Notes under the pieces: model-generated
Databases searched by the model: none
Seen by the model: the letters and a program-made list of their open reading frames with translations, nothing else
Told to the model about the DNA's origin: nothing
Translations under genes and position numbers: made by a program
NCBI GenBank assembly: GCA_946886375.1
Contig: CAMPIL010000010.1
Span: 1-21,095, forward strand
Source of the DNA: an uncultured Phycisphaerales bacterium
GTDB taxonomy: Bacteria > Planctomycetota > Phycisphaerae > Phycisphaerales > SM1A02
Direction of reading: 5' to 3'
DNA: 21,095 nucleotides
Part shown: piece after piece, positions 7,263-13,922 of the stretch
How positions within the stretch are numbered: position 1 is the first letter of the stretch
Layout: each line of letters starts with the position of its first letter

Positions 7263-7263
7263 C

Positions 7264-7689
7264 ATGAGCCAGATGGACGTGATCAGTTCGCGGGCTGCAG
7301 AACCTGTCGGCGCGTTTCCTCACGCCAAGCGCGTTGGCAATCTTCTTTTTCTGTCCGGCATCGGGCCTCGGCAACGCGGGTCCAAGGATATCCCCGGCGT
7401 GAGGCTGAACGCCGACGGCTCGGTCCAATCCTACGACATCGCCGTGCAATGCAGGGCGTGCTTCGACAACGTGCGATTCGTGCTGGAGGACGCAGGCTCG
7501 AAGTGGGAGAACATCGTCGATGTGCTCGTGTTCCTCACGAACATGAAGGACGATTTTCCGATCTACAACAAGTTGTACGCCGAGTACTTTGCGGGGCCGG
7601 GCAAACCCAACCCCACGCGCACGACAATTGAGATCAACTGCCTGCCCACGCCCATCGCCATTGAGTTGAAGGTGATCGCGACAATCTAG
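7264..7689 (+). CDS. 2-aminomuconate deaminase-type RidA family protein
   Basis: 141 residues of the YjgF/YER057c/RidA family. The N-terminal half VGAFPHAKRVGNLLFLSGIG (15-34) with PRQ following is the hallmark of the 2-aminomuconate deaminase subgroup. RTTIEINCLPTPIAIELK includes Arg119, the conserved imine/carboxylate-binding Arg of the family, and Glu134. It would hydrolyse 2-aminomuconate to 4-oxalocrotonate and ammonia in the cytosol. The ATG follows the aldehyde dehydrogenase TGA by one base, with AAAGG inside the end of that gene, so the two are translationally coupled and probably act in sequence. It ends five bases from the convergent beta-helix gene with no terminator between. A general RidA housekeeping role is less likely given the subgroup motif and the neighbour. 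Confidence 0.88.
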   Translation: MSQMDVISSRAAEPVGAFPHAKRVGNLLFLSGIGPRQRGSKDIPGVRLNADGSVQSYDIAVQCRACFDNVRFVLEDAGSKWENIVDVLVFLTNMKDDFPIYNKLYAEYFAGPGKPNPTRTTIEINCLPTPIAIELKVIATI

Positions 7690-7694
7690 GTCGA

Positions 7695-8744
7695 TCAACC
7701 CTCGGCCGGGCCGACGTTTCGCGCCCGCATCTGCTCGGGCGACATGGACGATCGAATGCCGGTGTAACCCTCAACCGGCTTGCCGTTCCACTTGCAATTC
7801 TTCCAGCGGATGTTGGAGGTCAATCGCTCATCCACTTCCAGCCACCAGCCGCTGTCAGCGATGGTGGTGATTTCGCAATCCTCGAACGTGATGTTTTCCG
7901 TGCCGGGGAAGATGAGGATGCCCGCAGGCCAGTTCTCGTGCGAGCCAAAGGTGAACTTGCACTTGCGGAAGACAATGTTGCGGCAGTCACCTTTCTCGAT
8001 TCCCGGCATGTCGTTGGGCCGCGCGCCGATCCGGATGGGTCCGCCTTCGAACACGGCCTCGTCGAACACGGCCGCGTGCACGAACATCAGCCACGCACAG
8101 GCTTGGCCGGTGTTGGAGAAGCGAGTCCGGCTCACGTTCAGTCCGTGGATGTCGCCCAAACGTGCCGCATACTGCGAACAGGTCGTGGTGCGCGTGGGGT
8201 CCGGAACGCCCGTGGTGGTCTGAAAGACGCTGTCGCGAATGGTCCAATTTTTGCCGGCGTGGGCGAATATGCCGTAACCGCGCCCGCGAATCAGAACGTC
8301 CTGCGAATCGCCGCCGGGCGTGCGACAATCCAGGAATTTGCAATTGTCGATGACAAGATCATCCACCGACTGATTGTTTTCGATGTTCATCCCATCACCG
8401 ACGCCCTTGAGAGTGAGGTTGCGCAGGGTGACGTTCCGCCGATTGCCGGAAAAGGTAATGCCCTGCGGAATGCCAGTGGGTTCGCTGGTGATGACCCCGT
8501 CCTGGTAGGTGACATGATCGGACGTGATCTGGATGACGCCGGTCCAGGTGTGCCCGCCTCTGTAATTAATCGTGCCGACCACCTTGCCCGGCGCATTGCT
8601 CTGCGGCATGGATGAGGGCGGCTGGGGCGTGAGTTTGACCGGCGGTTGCACAGCCGCGGCGCTCGCGCCGATGATCGCGGCCGCGATTGCCTGAAATGCG
8701 ATTTGCAGTCGTGTGTTCAAGTTGACGCCGTTGGGTTGATGCAT
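7695..8744 (-). CDS. Secreted right-handed parallel beta-helix protein
   Basis: 349 residues. A Sec-type signal region (LQIAFQAIAAAIIGASAAA, about 13-31) is followed by a Pro-rich linker and then many short strands of the form xNVTLRNLTLKG, DDLVIDNCKFLDC, NWTIRDSVFQT, HGLNVSRTRFSN, ENITFEDCEI and SNIRWKNCKW. These repeat every 20-30 residues, the signature of pectate-lyase-like beta-helices. Such folds often bind or cleave polysaccharide, but no catalytic motif of a named lyase or hydrolase family stands out, so I give no activity. The ATG at 8744 has no evident ribosome binding site. It is monocistronic: the sigma-operon terminator lies upstream and RidA is convergent. The hydrophobic start and paired cysteines fit export. 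Confidence 0.75.
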   Translation of the reverse strand: MHQPNGVNLNTRLQIAFQAIAAAIIGASAAAVQPPVKLTPQPPSSMPQSNAPGKVVGTINYRGGHTWTGVIQITSDHVTYQDGVITSEPTGIPQGITFSGNRRNVTLRNLTLKGVGDGMNIENNQSVDDLVIDNCKFLDCRTPGGDSQDVLIRGRGYGIFAHAGKNWTIRDSVFQTTTGVPDPTRTTTCSQYAARLGDIHGLNVSRTRFSNTGQACAWLMFVHAAVFDEAVFEGGPIRIGARPNDMPGIEKGDCRNIVFRKCKFTFGSHENWPAGILIFPGTENITFEDCEITTIADSGWWLEVDERLTSNIRWKNCKWNGKPVEGYTGIRSSMSPEQMRARNVGPAEG

Positions 8745-8768
8745 GCAGTGGTGTAGGCGAGATGCAGT

Positions 8769-8802
8769 TAAAGAAAAAGGTCCTCCGACATTCGGAGGAC
8801 CC
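8769..8802 (-). terminator. Strong intrinsic terminator of the sigma/anti-sigma/PDZ operon
   Basis: GGTCCTCCGA at 8779-8788 pairs perfectly with TCGGAGGACC at 8792-8801 around a 3-base loop. Read on the minus strand the stem is followed at once by TTTTTCTTT (8778-8770). It lies about 46 bases past the PDZ gene stop and before the beta-helix gene, so it separates the two transcription units. Confidence 0.92.
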
Positions 8803-8847
8803 TTTGTGTGGGAGGCGGTGTCATTTTCAGAACACCGCAGTAGACGC

Positions 8848-9861
8848 CTAACGAGTTCTCTCCTGCTTCTCGATCAGTCTCTCCAGCAGTTTTTCCAGCT
8901 CGCCCATGCGCTTGTCCAGGCGCTCCAGTTGCTGGTTCACGCCTTCGCGCTGCTTCAGGGCTTCAGTCCCGTAACGCAGGCGCATCTCCTCGATCATCGG
9001 CTGAAATTCGAACGTGTTTTGTGAACCATCGGGCGCGATGAATACCTGCGGGTGCTTCGCGATCGACTCCATCAAGTTCTGATTCAGCCAGGGCTGTCCA
9101 ACGCCGGTCCAAACCTCGTTCTCGCCGTCGCCGATCAGTTTGGCCTTTTCCATCGCACTGGCGTCGTAGGCTGCAAGTTTGAGGGTGATTTCACGCCGCT
9201 TGCCTTCGTGAATGATCGTGAGGTCAACCGAATCACCGGGATTTCTCTCCGCAAGCGCCTTGCGGATTGATTCATTGTCGGCGTCATTTGAACCATCCAC
9301 GCTCGTGATGATGTCGTACAGCGCAAGCCCCGCTTCATGCGCAGGAAGGCCCTCGTAGATGCCATTGATCATTGTGGTTTTGCCTTCATCAAGCCCAAGG
9401 TGGTATTCCAGCGCCGGGGTTGGGGCGGTCATGTGCACGCCCAACATGACCTTGGGAGCCTCGAACACCGCGGTGGCCGCCGTGCCCGCCGAGGGTACAC
9501 CCTGGAAGGTGTAATGACCCAACGGGCTCGCCTTCACGTTGATCGCCTGCACGCGCCTGCCGTCCTTGTCCGTGATGACGATCTGCGAACCGTCCTGAAC
9601 GATTTGCGCGTGCGGGATTTCCTTGCCGTCGCGGATGACGCTGACGCCATCGCCGTCCACGCGCAACTGGATCGTGTGGGATTCACCGTCAGCGTTCGTG
9701 TTGACGACGATGTTCTCCGCGGCAATCGACCGCTCCTGCGGCGCTGCAATCGTGGCCGCCACTTGCGCGTGGAGCGCACTTGGCAGCGCGAGCGACATGG
9801 CAACGACTGGGATTGTGATTGTCTTCAACAGCGAATGAGAATGAATTGATCGATACATCAT
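8848..9861 (-). CDS. Secreted PDZ-domain protein with C-terminal coiled coil
   Basis: 337 residues from the ATG at 9861, chosen because AAGGA lies eight bases upstream and a signal peptide follows directly (SLLKTITIPVVAMSLALPSA, about 10-29, cleavage near ALHA-Q). A longer reading from a GTG at 9909, overlapping the upstream stop, is possible. Residues 45-115 form short beta repeats (VIRDGKE, IVITDKDGRR). A PDZ domain covers about 138-232, including GIYEGLPAHEAGLALYDII and GDSVDLTIIHEGK. The C-terminus (295-335) is a charged heptad-like helix, LERLDKRMGELEKLLERL, suggesting oligomerisation. No protease domain or catalytic triad is present, so it is an adaptor or sensor rather than a DegS/RseP-type protease. 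It is the last gene of the sigma operon, 45 bases after the anti-sigma candidate. Confidence 0.82.
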   Translation of the reverse strand: MMYRSIHSHSLLKTITIPVVAMSLALPSALHAQVAATIAAPQERSIAAENIVVNTNADGESHTIQLRVDGDGVSVIRDGKEIPHAQIVQDGSQIVITDKDGRRVQAINVKASPLGHYTFQGVPSAGTAATAVFEAPKVMLGVHMTAPTPALEYHLGLDEGKTTMINGIYEGLPAHEAGLALYDIITSVDGSNDADNESIRKALAERNPGDSVDLTIIHEGKRREITLKLAAYDASAMEKAKLIGDGENEVWTGVGQPWLNQNLMESIAKHPQVFIAPDGSQNTFEFQPMIEEMRLRYGTEALKQREGVNQQLERLDKRMGELEKLLERLIEKQERTR

Positions 9862-9905
9862 GGGATGATCCTTCTTGAACTTGGGACGCACAGCGTCCAT
9901 TGATT

Positions 9906-10544
9906 TCACATTGAGTTTTGAACTTGAACCTGGTAACGCACAAGCGTGGGACGTCCGGTTTCATCCTGGCCGGAAAAGCGATACAGGTCCGGCACGATGG
10001 CGCGTTCCATCACTTGGCGCACGAAAATCACTTCGTATCCGCCGGACTGCGCGGGTTTGGTGTCAACCAGCAATTTGGCGGGAATCTCGCCGACGACTTC
10101 GCCCGACTCTCGACCTTTCTCAAGATACGCCTTGAACGCATCCGCGGCGGATTGAATCGATGGACCTGCATGGTGCGATGGATCGACAGGCAGCGGGCCG
10201 TCAAATCTCCAAGGCTGCGCAAACTGCACTGATGCCACGATCGTCACCAACGCAGCGACCGCCCATCCTGTCCACGCGCCCAAGCGATTCAGGCGAAGAT
10301 GCGTCGAAGAGTGATGTGTTGAGACTGCGGGCCGATGCACTGCCGGCAATTCAACACGGTCGGCGACGGCGGCCGCGCCGGCCATCGCGCGGCAAAGGTC
10401 CGCATGATCGCGCTGCGCCAGCGCCACTTGCTTCCACACCCCAGTGTCCGTTTCAGCAAGCGATTCCAATTCGCGCCAAGCCGGTTCAGCGGCGGGATCA
10501 TCAATCACCCGTGAGATCAGAAGTTGTTCGCGCGCTTCATTCAT
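9906..10544 (-). CDS. Single-pass membrane protein, probable anti-sigma factor
   Basis: 212 residues. A soluble N-terminal part (1-87) is followed by one transmembrane helix, LGAWTGWAVAALVTIVASVQ at about 88-107, and an extracytoplasmic domain of about 100 residues. Its ATG overlaps the sigma factor stop as ATGA (10544-10541), the standard arrangement for an ECF sigma and its inhibitor. The N-terminal region lacks the HxxxCxxC zinc motif of common anti-sigma domains, so it belongs to another class or is too divergent to recognise. The role is inferred mainly from position and topology: it would hold the sigma factor at the membrane and release it on a signal from outside, perhaps through the PDZ protein that follows. 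Confidence 0.72.
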   Translation of the reverse strand: MNEAREQLLISRVIDDPAAEPAWRELESLAETDTGVWKQVALAQRDHADLCRAMAGAAAVADRVELPAVHRPAVSTHHSSTHLRLNRLGAWTGWAVAALVTIVASVQFAQPWRFDGPLPVDPSHHAGPSIQSAADAFKAYLEKGRESGEVVGEIPAKLLVDTKPAQSGGYEVIFVRQVMERAIVPDLYRFSGQDETGRPTLVRYQVQVQNSM

Positions 10545-11158
10545 TGCAATTCCTCAACAGTCTGATGAGTCCCATTCAGTGCGATCGGACCGCACGCTTT
10601 GGCATCGGTCGGCTGGGCCAACTCGCGCAACATTCGGCGAGCGCGCGAAATGCGGGTATCCACCGTCGCCTCCGGGATGCCGAGGATTTCCGAAATCTGC
10701 CGGGTGCGCATGCCGTGCACAGCCTTGAGCATGAGCGGTTCGCGATAGGCTTCGGGAAGTTCCAGCGCGAGTTTGAGCATGCGGCGAGCCTGGTCGTCAA
10801 GATCGCGCAGGGGCGGCGTCGCGCCATCGTCGGGCAAAAGCACATCATCCTCGCCCAGGCGCATCGCCGGACGGCTGCGCTCCGCACGCCGCGCCGCCCG
10901 CGCCACATTCACGGCCACGGCTCGCAGCCAGGCTCGCACGTTGGCTTCTTCCCGAAGGGTGTTGATTTTGGCAACCAGCGTCATGGCGACTTCCTGCAAA
11001 AGGTCCTCCAGGTCCGCAGAGGCGGGCTTATGGGCAAGGAGAACCGCGGCGATCCAGCGGCGGTGTTCCTGCCAGAGCGATTGCACAGCCTTGGCATCGC
11101 CTTGCATCGCGGCGGTGGCCAATGACGGTCCATCAGAAGCAGCAGAACCCTGCGTCAA
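10541..11158 (-). CDS. ECF-type RNA polymerase sigma factor
   Basis: 205 residues. Region sigma-2 covers about 22-92, with DLEDLLQEVAMTLVAKI at 49-65 (the usual D-x-Q-E-V core-binding motif) and RAWLRAVAVNVARAARR. Region sigma-4 covers about 130-180, with LELPEAYREPLML and the helix-turn-helix MRTRQISEILGIPEATVDTR, followed by SRARRMLREL. There is no sigma-3. It directs RNA polymerase to a specific promoter set. The start is a TTG at 11158 preceded by GGAGG at five bases, better supported than the later ATG at residue 18. The C-terminal 25 residues extend past sigma-4. Upstream, minus-strand TGCAACCTTTTTGCC (11231-11217) has an AAC element like ECF -35 boxes, so autoregulation is possible, but no -10 partner was clear. 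Confidence 0.92.
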   Translation of the reverse strand: MTQGSAASDGPSLATAAMQGDAKAVQSLWQEHRRWIAAVLLAHKPASADLEDLLQEVAMTLVAKINTLREEANVRAWLRAVAVNVARAARRAERSRPAMRLGEDDVLLPDDGATPPLRDLDDQARRMLKLALELPEAYREPLMLKAVHGMRTRQISEILGIPEATVDTRISRARRMLRELAQPTDAKACGPIALNGTHQTVEELQ

Positions 11159-11452
11159 GCGATCCTCCGAAACCTGGCCAATGTGATGCGCCCGTCGCAG
11201 GATTCTGCCAACTCAGGGCAAAAAGGTTGCAAAACTGAAGGGTTTTGAAGGCAATCGGGCTGGGGAGCGCCGTTTTCCGGCCGACCGCTCCTCGTGCCTG
11301 ACGATCACCGCCTGCCGCTTTGACGATGCCTGCGACAGCAGTGCAGGATAGTGAACTGGCGAGCCCTGCCGTTGCGACGGCGCCGTGATCGATGAAGTGA
11401 AGAATCGCCGTAACTCCATGTGGGACATGGAGAAACGGCAAACTCAACAAAG
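11159..11452. promoter_or_regulatory. Intergenic region between tRNA-Ser and the sigma operon
   Basis: About 294 bases without a convincing gene; a minus-strand ORF here overlaps the sigma start and codes for nothing recognisable. It holds the sigma ribosome binding site, the AAC-containing candidate -35 near 11225-11231, a small inverted repeat CAAAAC/GTTTTG at 11230-11235 and 11242-11247, and the larger hairpin at 11407-11439 just after the tRNA. Confidence 0.5.
11407..11439. other. Two-part perfect hairpin just 3' of tRNA-Ser
   Basis: Outer stem GCCGT (11407-11411) pairs with ACGGC (11435-11439), a symmetric AA/AA internal loop follows, then inner stem CTCCATGT (11414-11421) pairs with ACATGGAG (11425-11432) around GGG. 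On the tRNA strand it starts 13 bases past the tRNA end. No T-run follows, so it is not a standard intrinsic terminator; it may be a processing or operator element. Confidence 0.6.
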
Positions 11453-11543
11453 CGGACAGGTCGGGATTCGAACCCGAGATACAGGGGATACCCCGTATAA
11501 CGGTTTAGCAAACCGTCGCCTTCAGCCACTCGGCCACCTGTCC
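11453..11543 (-). tRNA. tRNA-Ser(GCT)
   Basis: 91 bases on the minus strand. The acceptor stem GGACAGG/CCTGTCC is perfect. The anticodon stem ACGGT/ACCGT encloses loop TTGCTAA, giving anticodon GCT (rc of 11507-11509), which reads AGC and AGU serine codons. The T arm is TCGGG-TTCGAAT-CCCGA. The long variable arm (ACGGGG pairing with CCCCTGT) marks a class II tRNA as expected for serine, and the discriminator is G. No CCA is encoded. Confidence 0.97.
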
Positions 11544-11791
11544 AACGCGGGAGTGGAATCATCCCACCCTCGAGCGCCAACGTCAACCGCGGCGGTCAAT
11601 TCGGCGGCGCGCTGCCGGTGGATTTTATCCAGCGCACGCTCGCGGCGGGTGGAACCTGCCGAAAAGATTTTTGCAAAAAACCCTGTTTTTCTAGGCTCAT
11701 TTGACTTGTTGCACCGCGACATCAACAGTACATTCACGCGCGGCAAGAGGCCCATTGTGAGGCCAGCTACACCAACGAAAGGATTCACTAG
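11544..11791. promoter_or_regulatory. Leader region of the HU gene
   Basis: About 250 bases with no gene seen. The A/T-rich tract 11664-11710 stands out from its GC-rich surroundings and likely holds the promoter of the HU gene; TTGACT at 11701-11706 is a fair -35 candidate, with TACATT at 11729-11734 as a poorly spaced -10 (22 bases). AAAGGA lies eight bases before the HU start. Confidence 0.4.
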
Positions 11792-12127
11792 ATGGCGAAG
11801 AACAGCAAGACCACCGAAGTTAAAGGCAAACCCCGCACCAAGAGCGAGATTTTCGCTGACATCGCGAAATCAACCGAACTGTCCCGCAAGCAAGTCGCCG
11901 GCGTGTTTGAGGCGATGGGCGGATTGATCAAGAAAGATCTGGGCAACCGCGGCCCCGGCATCTTCACCGTGCCCGGCCTGATGAAGATCAAGCGCATTCA
12001 CAAGCCCGCCACCAAGGCGCGCGAAGGCATCAACCCGTTCACCGGCCAGCCCACCGTGTTCAAGGCGCGTCCGGCTCGCAACGTTGTGAAGGTGCAGCCG
12101 CTCAAGGGTCTGAAGCAGATGGTGTGA
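11792..12127 (+). CDS. HU-family histone-like DNA-binding protein
   Basis: 111 residues, about 20 longer than E. coli HU through a basic N-terminal extension (MAKNSKTTEVKGKPRTK). The core has the HU helices (KSEIFADIAKSTELSRKQV, then VFEAMGGLIKKDL), the strand PGIFTVPGLMKIKRI and the DNA-gripping arm with GINPFTGQP, followed by FKARPARNVVKVQPLKGLK. It would act as a dimer bending and compacting DNA. The start has AAAGGA eight bases upstream, and an intrinsic terminator follows after about 43 bases, so it is a single-gene transcript, as expected for an abundant nucleoid protein. Family call firm. Confidence 0.93.
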   Translation: MAKNSKTTEVKGKPRTKSEIFADIAKSTELSRKQVAGVFEAMGGLIKKDLGNRGPGIFTVPGLMKIKRIHKPATKAREGINPFTGQPTVFKARPARNVVKVQPLKGLKQMV

Positions 12128-12170
12128 TCGATCACGCGATCATCGCATACCGTGCATGATGATTGTTCTC

Positions 12171-12206
12171 GCCGCCGGATCGCAATGATCCGGCGGCTGT
12201 GTTTTT
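12171..12206 (+). terminator. Intrinsic terminator of the HU gene
   Basis: GCCGCCGGATC (12171-12181) pairs perfectly with GATCCGGCGGC (12187-12197) around GCAAT, followed by TGTGTTTTT at 12198-12206. An 11 base-pair GC-rich stem plus U-tract 43 bases after the stop codon. Confidence 0.92.
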
Positions 12207-12333
12207 GAGGCTCTCCGAACATCCCCTGCCTGTGTGCGCCGATGCGTGGAATACGGCAGAGCCCGCCGTGTCCATTCATGCAATCCCGCACAACGCGGAG
12301 GTTGAGAGTGAAACACACCTACGGAGAACTGTC

Positions 12334-12753
12334 ATGAGCGCAGCCAATCGCATTCATCGAAACAAACTTGCACGTGTGACCATCTGCGGCGTTCTCGCCG
12401 GCGTCGCGCTCTTGGGCGCAGCCGCGCCCGCCCACGCCGGCGGCTGGGATTTTTCGATCAACATCGGCAATAGCCATCGCGCGCATCGCGAACACATCGT
12501 CGTTCGCCACCGGCCGGTTTGCGTCTCGCACGAATTCAGTCGTGGCATGAGCGCGGGCGAACGCGCCGGATTTGATGCGGGATTTCAAGATGGCCTGCGC
12601 GGCCGATGCTGCGAGCCCAAGGCGGCCTCGTGTCATGGGTCGCGCGAATTCCGCGAAGGTTTCGCCGCTGGATTCACCAAGGCGTACCGAGCCGGATTCG
12701 AGCGCGGTTCCTGCGAGCGTGATCTTCGCAGGCATCGACTGCGCTGCCGCTGA
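12334..12753 (+). CDS. Small secreted protein with Gly/aromatic repeats, unknown function
   Basis: 139 residues from the ATG at 12334, set by GGAG seven bases upstream and by the signal peptide that starts there (LARVTICGVLAGVALLGAAA, cleavage near AHA-G at about residue 35); the ORF upstream of this ATG is non-signal sequence overlapping the HU terminator. The mature part has a His/Arg-rich segment (SHRAHREHIVVRHRP), then a helix-like section with Gly and Phe in register: RAGFDAGFQDGLRGR, and again FREGFAAGFTKAYRAGFERG. Cysteines appear in a CC pair and at four more places. I recognise no family. It is a single-gene unit between two terminators. Exported, basic and probably envelope-associated; nothing more can be claimed. 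Confidence 0.7.
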   Translation: MSAANRIHRNKLARVTICGVLAGVALLGAAAPAHAGGWDFSINIGNSHRAHREHIVVRHRPVCVSHEFSRGMSAGERAGFDAGFQDGLRGRCCEPKAASCHGSREFREGFAAGFTKAYRAGFERGSCERDLRRHRLRCR

Positions 12754-12794
12754 ACGCCGGCCACATTCGCATTGATTTCGCACAGATCGACTCG

Positions 12795-12823
12795 CGCCCG
12801 GCGAACAGCCGGGCGTTGTTTTT
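12795..12823 (+). terminator. Intrinsic terminator after the small secreted protein
   Basis: CGCCCGGC (12795-12802) pairs perfectly with GCCGGGCG (12808-12815) around GAACA, followed by TTGTTTTT (12816-12823). It lies 41 bases past the stop and 22 bases before the MurQ start, so murQ transcription must begin very close to its own ATG or by read-through. Confidence 0.92.
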
Positions 12824-12845
12824 GCCGGCACGATACGCTGTGCGC

Positions 12846-13772
12846 ATGACCGTAACGCCCTTGCCGCCTGACCGCAGCCATATCCGCACGGAACATCGCG
12901 ATCCGCGGTCGATGAACCTCGATGCGCTGGACACGCGGTCGTTCATCGCGTTGATGGCTGATGATCACCGCGCCGTCGCTGACGCGGTGGCGAAGGCCGG
13001 CGAATCGCTCTCCGCTTTTATTGATGTGCTGGTCCCAAAGATGCGCCGAGGCGGCAGGCTCGTGTACATCGGTGCGGGAACCTCCGGCCGTCTCGGCGTT
13101 CTCGATGCGTCAGAGTGCCCCCCCACCTTTCAGGCTGATCCAAACCAGGTCATCGGCATTATTGCAGGAGGCGACGCATCGCTGCGACGATCAAGCGAAG
13201 GCAAAGAGGACGACCCCAGCGGCGCGGCGGATGCACTTCGCGAGATTTCGCTGACCAGCAACGACACGCTTTTGGGCATCGCGGCGGGCGGCACGACGCC
13301 GTATGTCCTGGGCGCGATTCGGATCGCCAAGGCTTCGGGCGCGACAACCGGGTTGCTCACGTGCGCGGCTCCGCCCGAAATGCCTTGTGATTGCAATCAT
13401 CTGATCTTCCTCGATACCGGCGCGGAACTGCTCACCGGCTCAACGCGGCTCAAGGCGGGCAGCGCGACCAAACTCGCGCTCAATATCATTTCCACTGCAG
13501 CCTTCATTCAACTGGGGAAAGTGTTCAGCAATTTGATGGTTGACTTGAAGGCCACCAACGCCAAGTTGGCTGATCGCGCCATTCGGATCCTGATGGAACT
13601 GTGCGGCGAGTTGCGCCGCGAGGAGGCCGCGCAATTGCTCGCCAGTGCGAATGGAAATCTCAAGGCGGCGATTCTCATGCAGCGGCTGGACACCGACCTG
13701 CCGCAGGCGCTTTCGCTGCTGAATTCCCATAACGGCCGGCTTCGCCGGATTCTCGACGATCTGGGCGGTTGA
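12846..13772 (+). CDS. murQ: N-acetylmuramic acid 6-phosphate etherase
   Basis: 308 residues. TEHRDPRSMNLDALDT at 15-30, LVYIGAGTSGRLGVLDASE at 72-90 with CPPTF following, GIIAGGD at 104-110 and the STRLKAGSATKLALN region are the full MurQ signature of the SIS-fold etherases. Glu90 and Glu121 correspond to the catalytic Glu83 and Glu114 of the E. coli enzyme. It splits MurNAc-6-phosphate into GlcNAc-6-phosphate and D-lactate during cell-wall sugar recycling in the cytosol. The ATG at 12846 is preferred because the longer ORF starts within the upstream terminator. No strong ribosome binding site is visible. No murP, amgK or anmK partner is adjacent. Confidence 0.95.
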   Translation: MTVTPLPPDRSHIRTEHRDPRSMNLDALDTRSFIALMADDHRAVADAVAKAGESLSAFIDVLVPKMRRGGRLVYIGAGTSGRLGVLDASECPPTFQADPNQVIGIIAGGDASLRRSSEGKEDDPSGAADALREISLTSNDTLLGIAAGGTTPYVLGAIRIAKASGATTGLLTCAAPPEMPCDCNHLIFLDTGAELLTGSTRLKAGSATKLALNIISTAAFIQLGKVFSNLMVDLKATNAKLADRAIRILMELCGELRREEAAQLLASANGNLKAAILMQRLDTDLPQALSLLNSHNGRLRRILDDLGG

Positions 13773-13790
13773 AACGCGATTTGGTTACCG

Positions 13791-13922
13791 ATGCCAACCA
13801 ATCCGGACACCAACGGCGCTCAGCGCATTGGCCCGAACTTCATGTTCAACATCGTGCCGGGACTGTCGGGTCTGGCGGTGCTGTGCATGTCAATGGCTGG
13901 ATCTCGCCGCCGACGACATTGA
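13791..13922 (+). pseudogene. 43-codon ORF resembling a PEP-CTERM tail; probable remnant
   Basis: The reading ends NIVPGLSGLAVLCMSMAGSR followed by RRRH: a VP-x motif, a hydrophobic stretch and a terminal arginine cluster, which is the layout of PEP-CTERM sorting signals common in planctomycetes. Only about 20 residues precede it, too short for a cargo protein, and no ribosome binding site is present. It sits in the gap between murQ and the convergent peptidase gene and overlaps the end of the latter by 33 bases. It also happens to be in frame with murQ after its TGA. Most likely the last piece of a deleted gene; chance is possible. Confidence 0.35.

Noticed and set aside
10160..11125. 321-codon plus-strand frame opposite the sigma and anti-sigma genes
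   Set aside because: Antisense to a certain sigma factor; low-complexity Arg/His/Ser-rich translation without domains.
11133..11450. 105-codon minus-strand ORF upstream of the sigma factor
   Set aside because: It overlaps the sigma start, has no ribosome binding site of note, and its translation crosses the hairpin and promoter region with no protein-like pattern.
11453..11543. tRNA-Ser as an integration site for a mobile island
   Set aside because: No integrase, no repeated tRNA 3' end and ordinary core genes on both sides.
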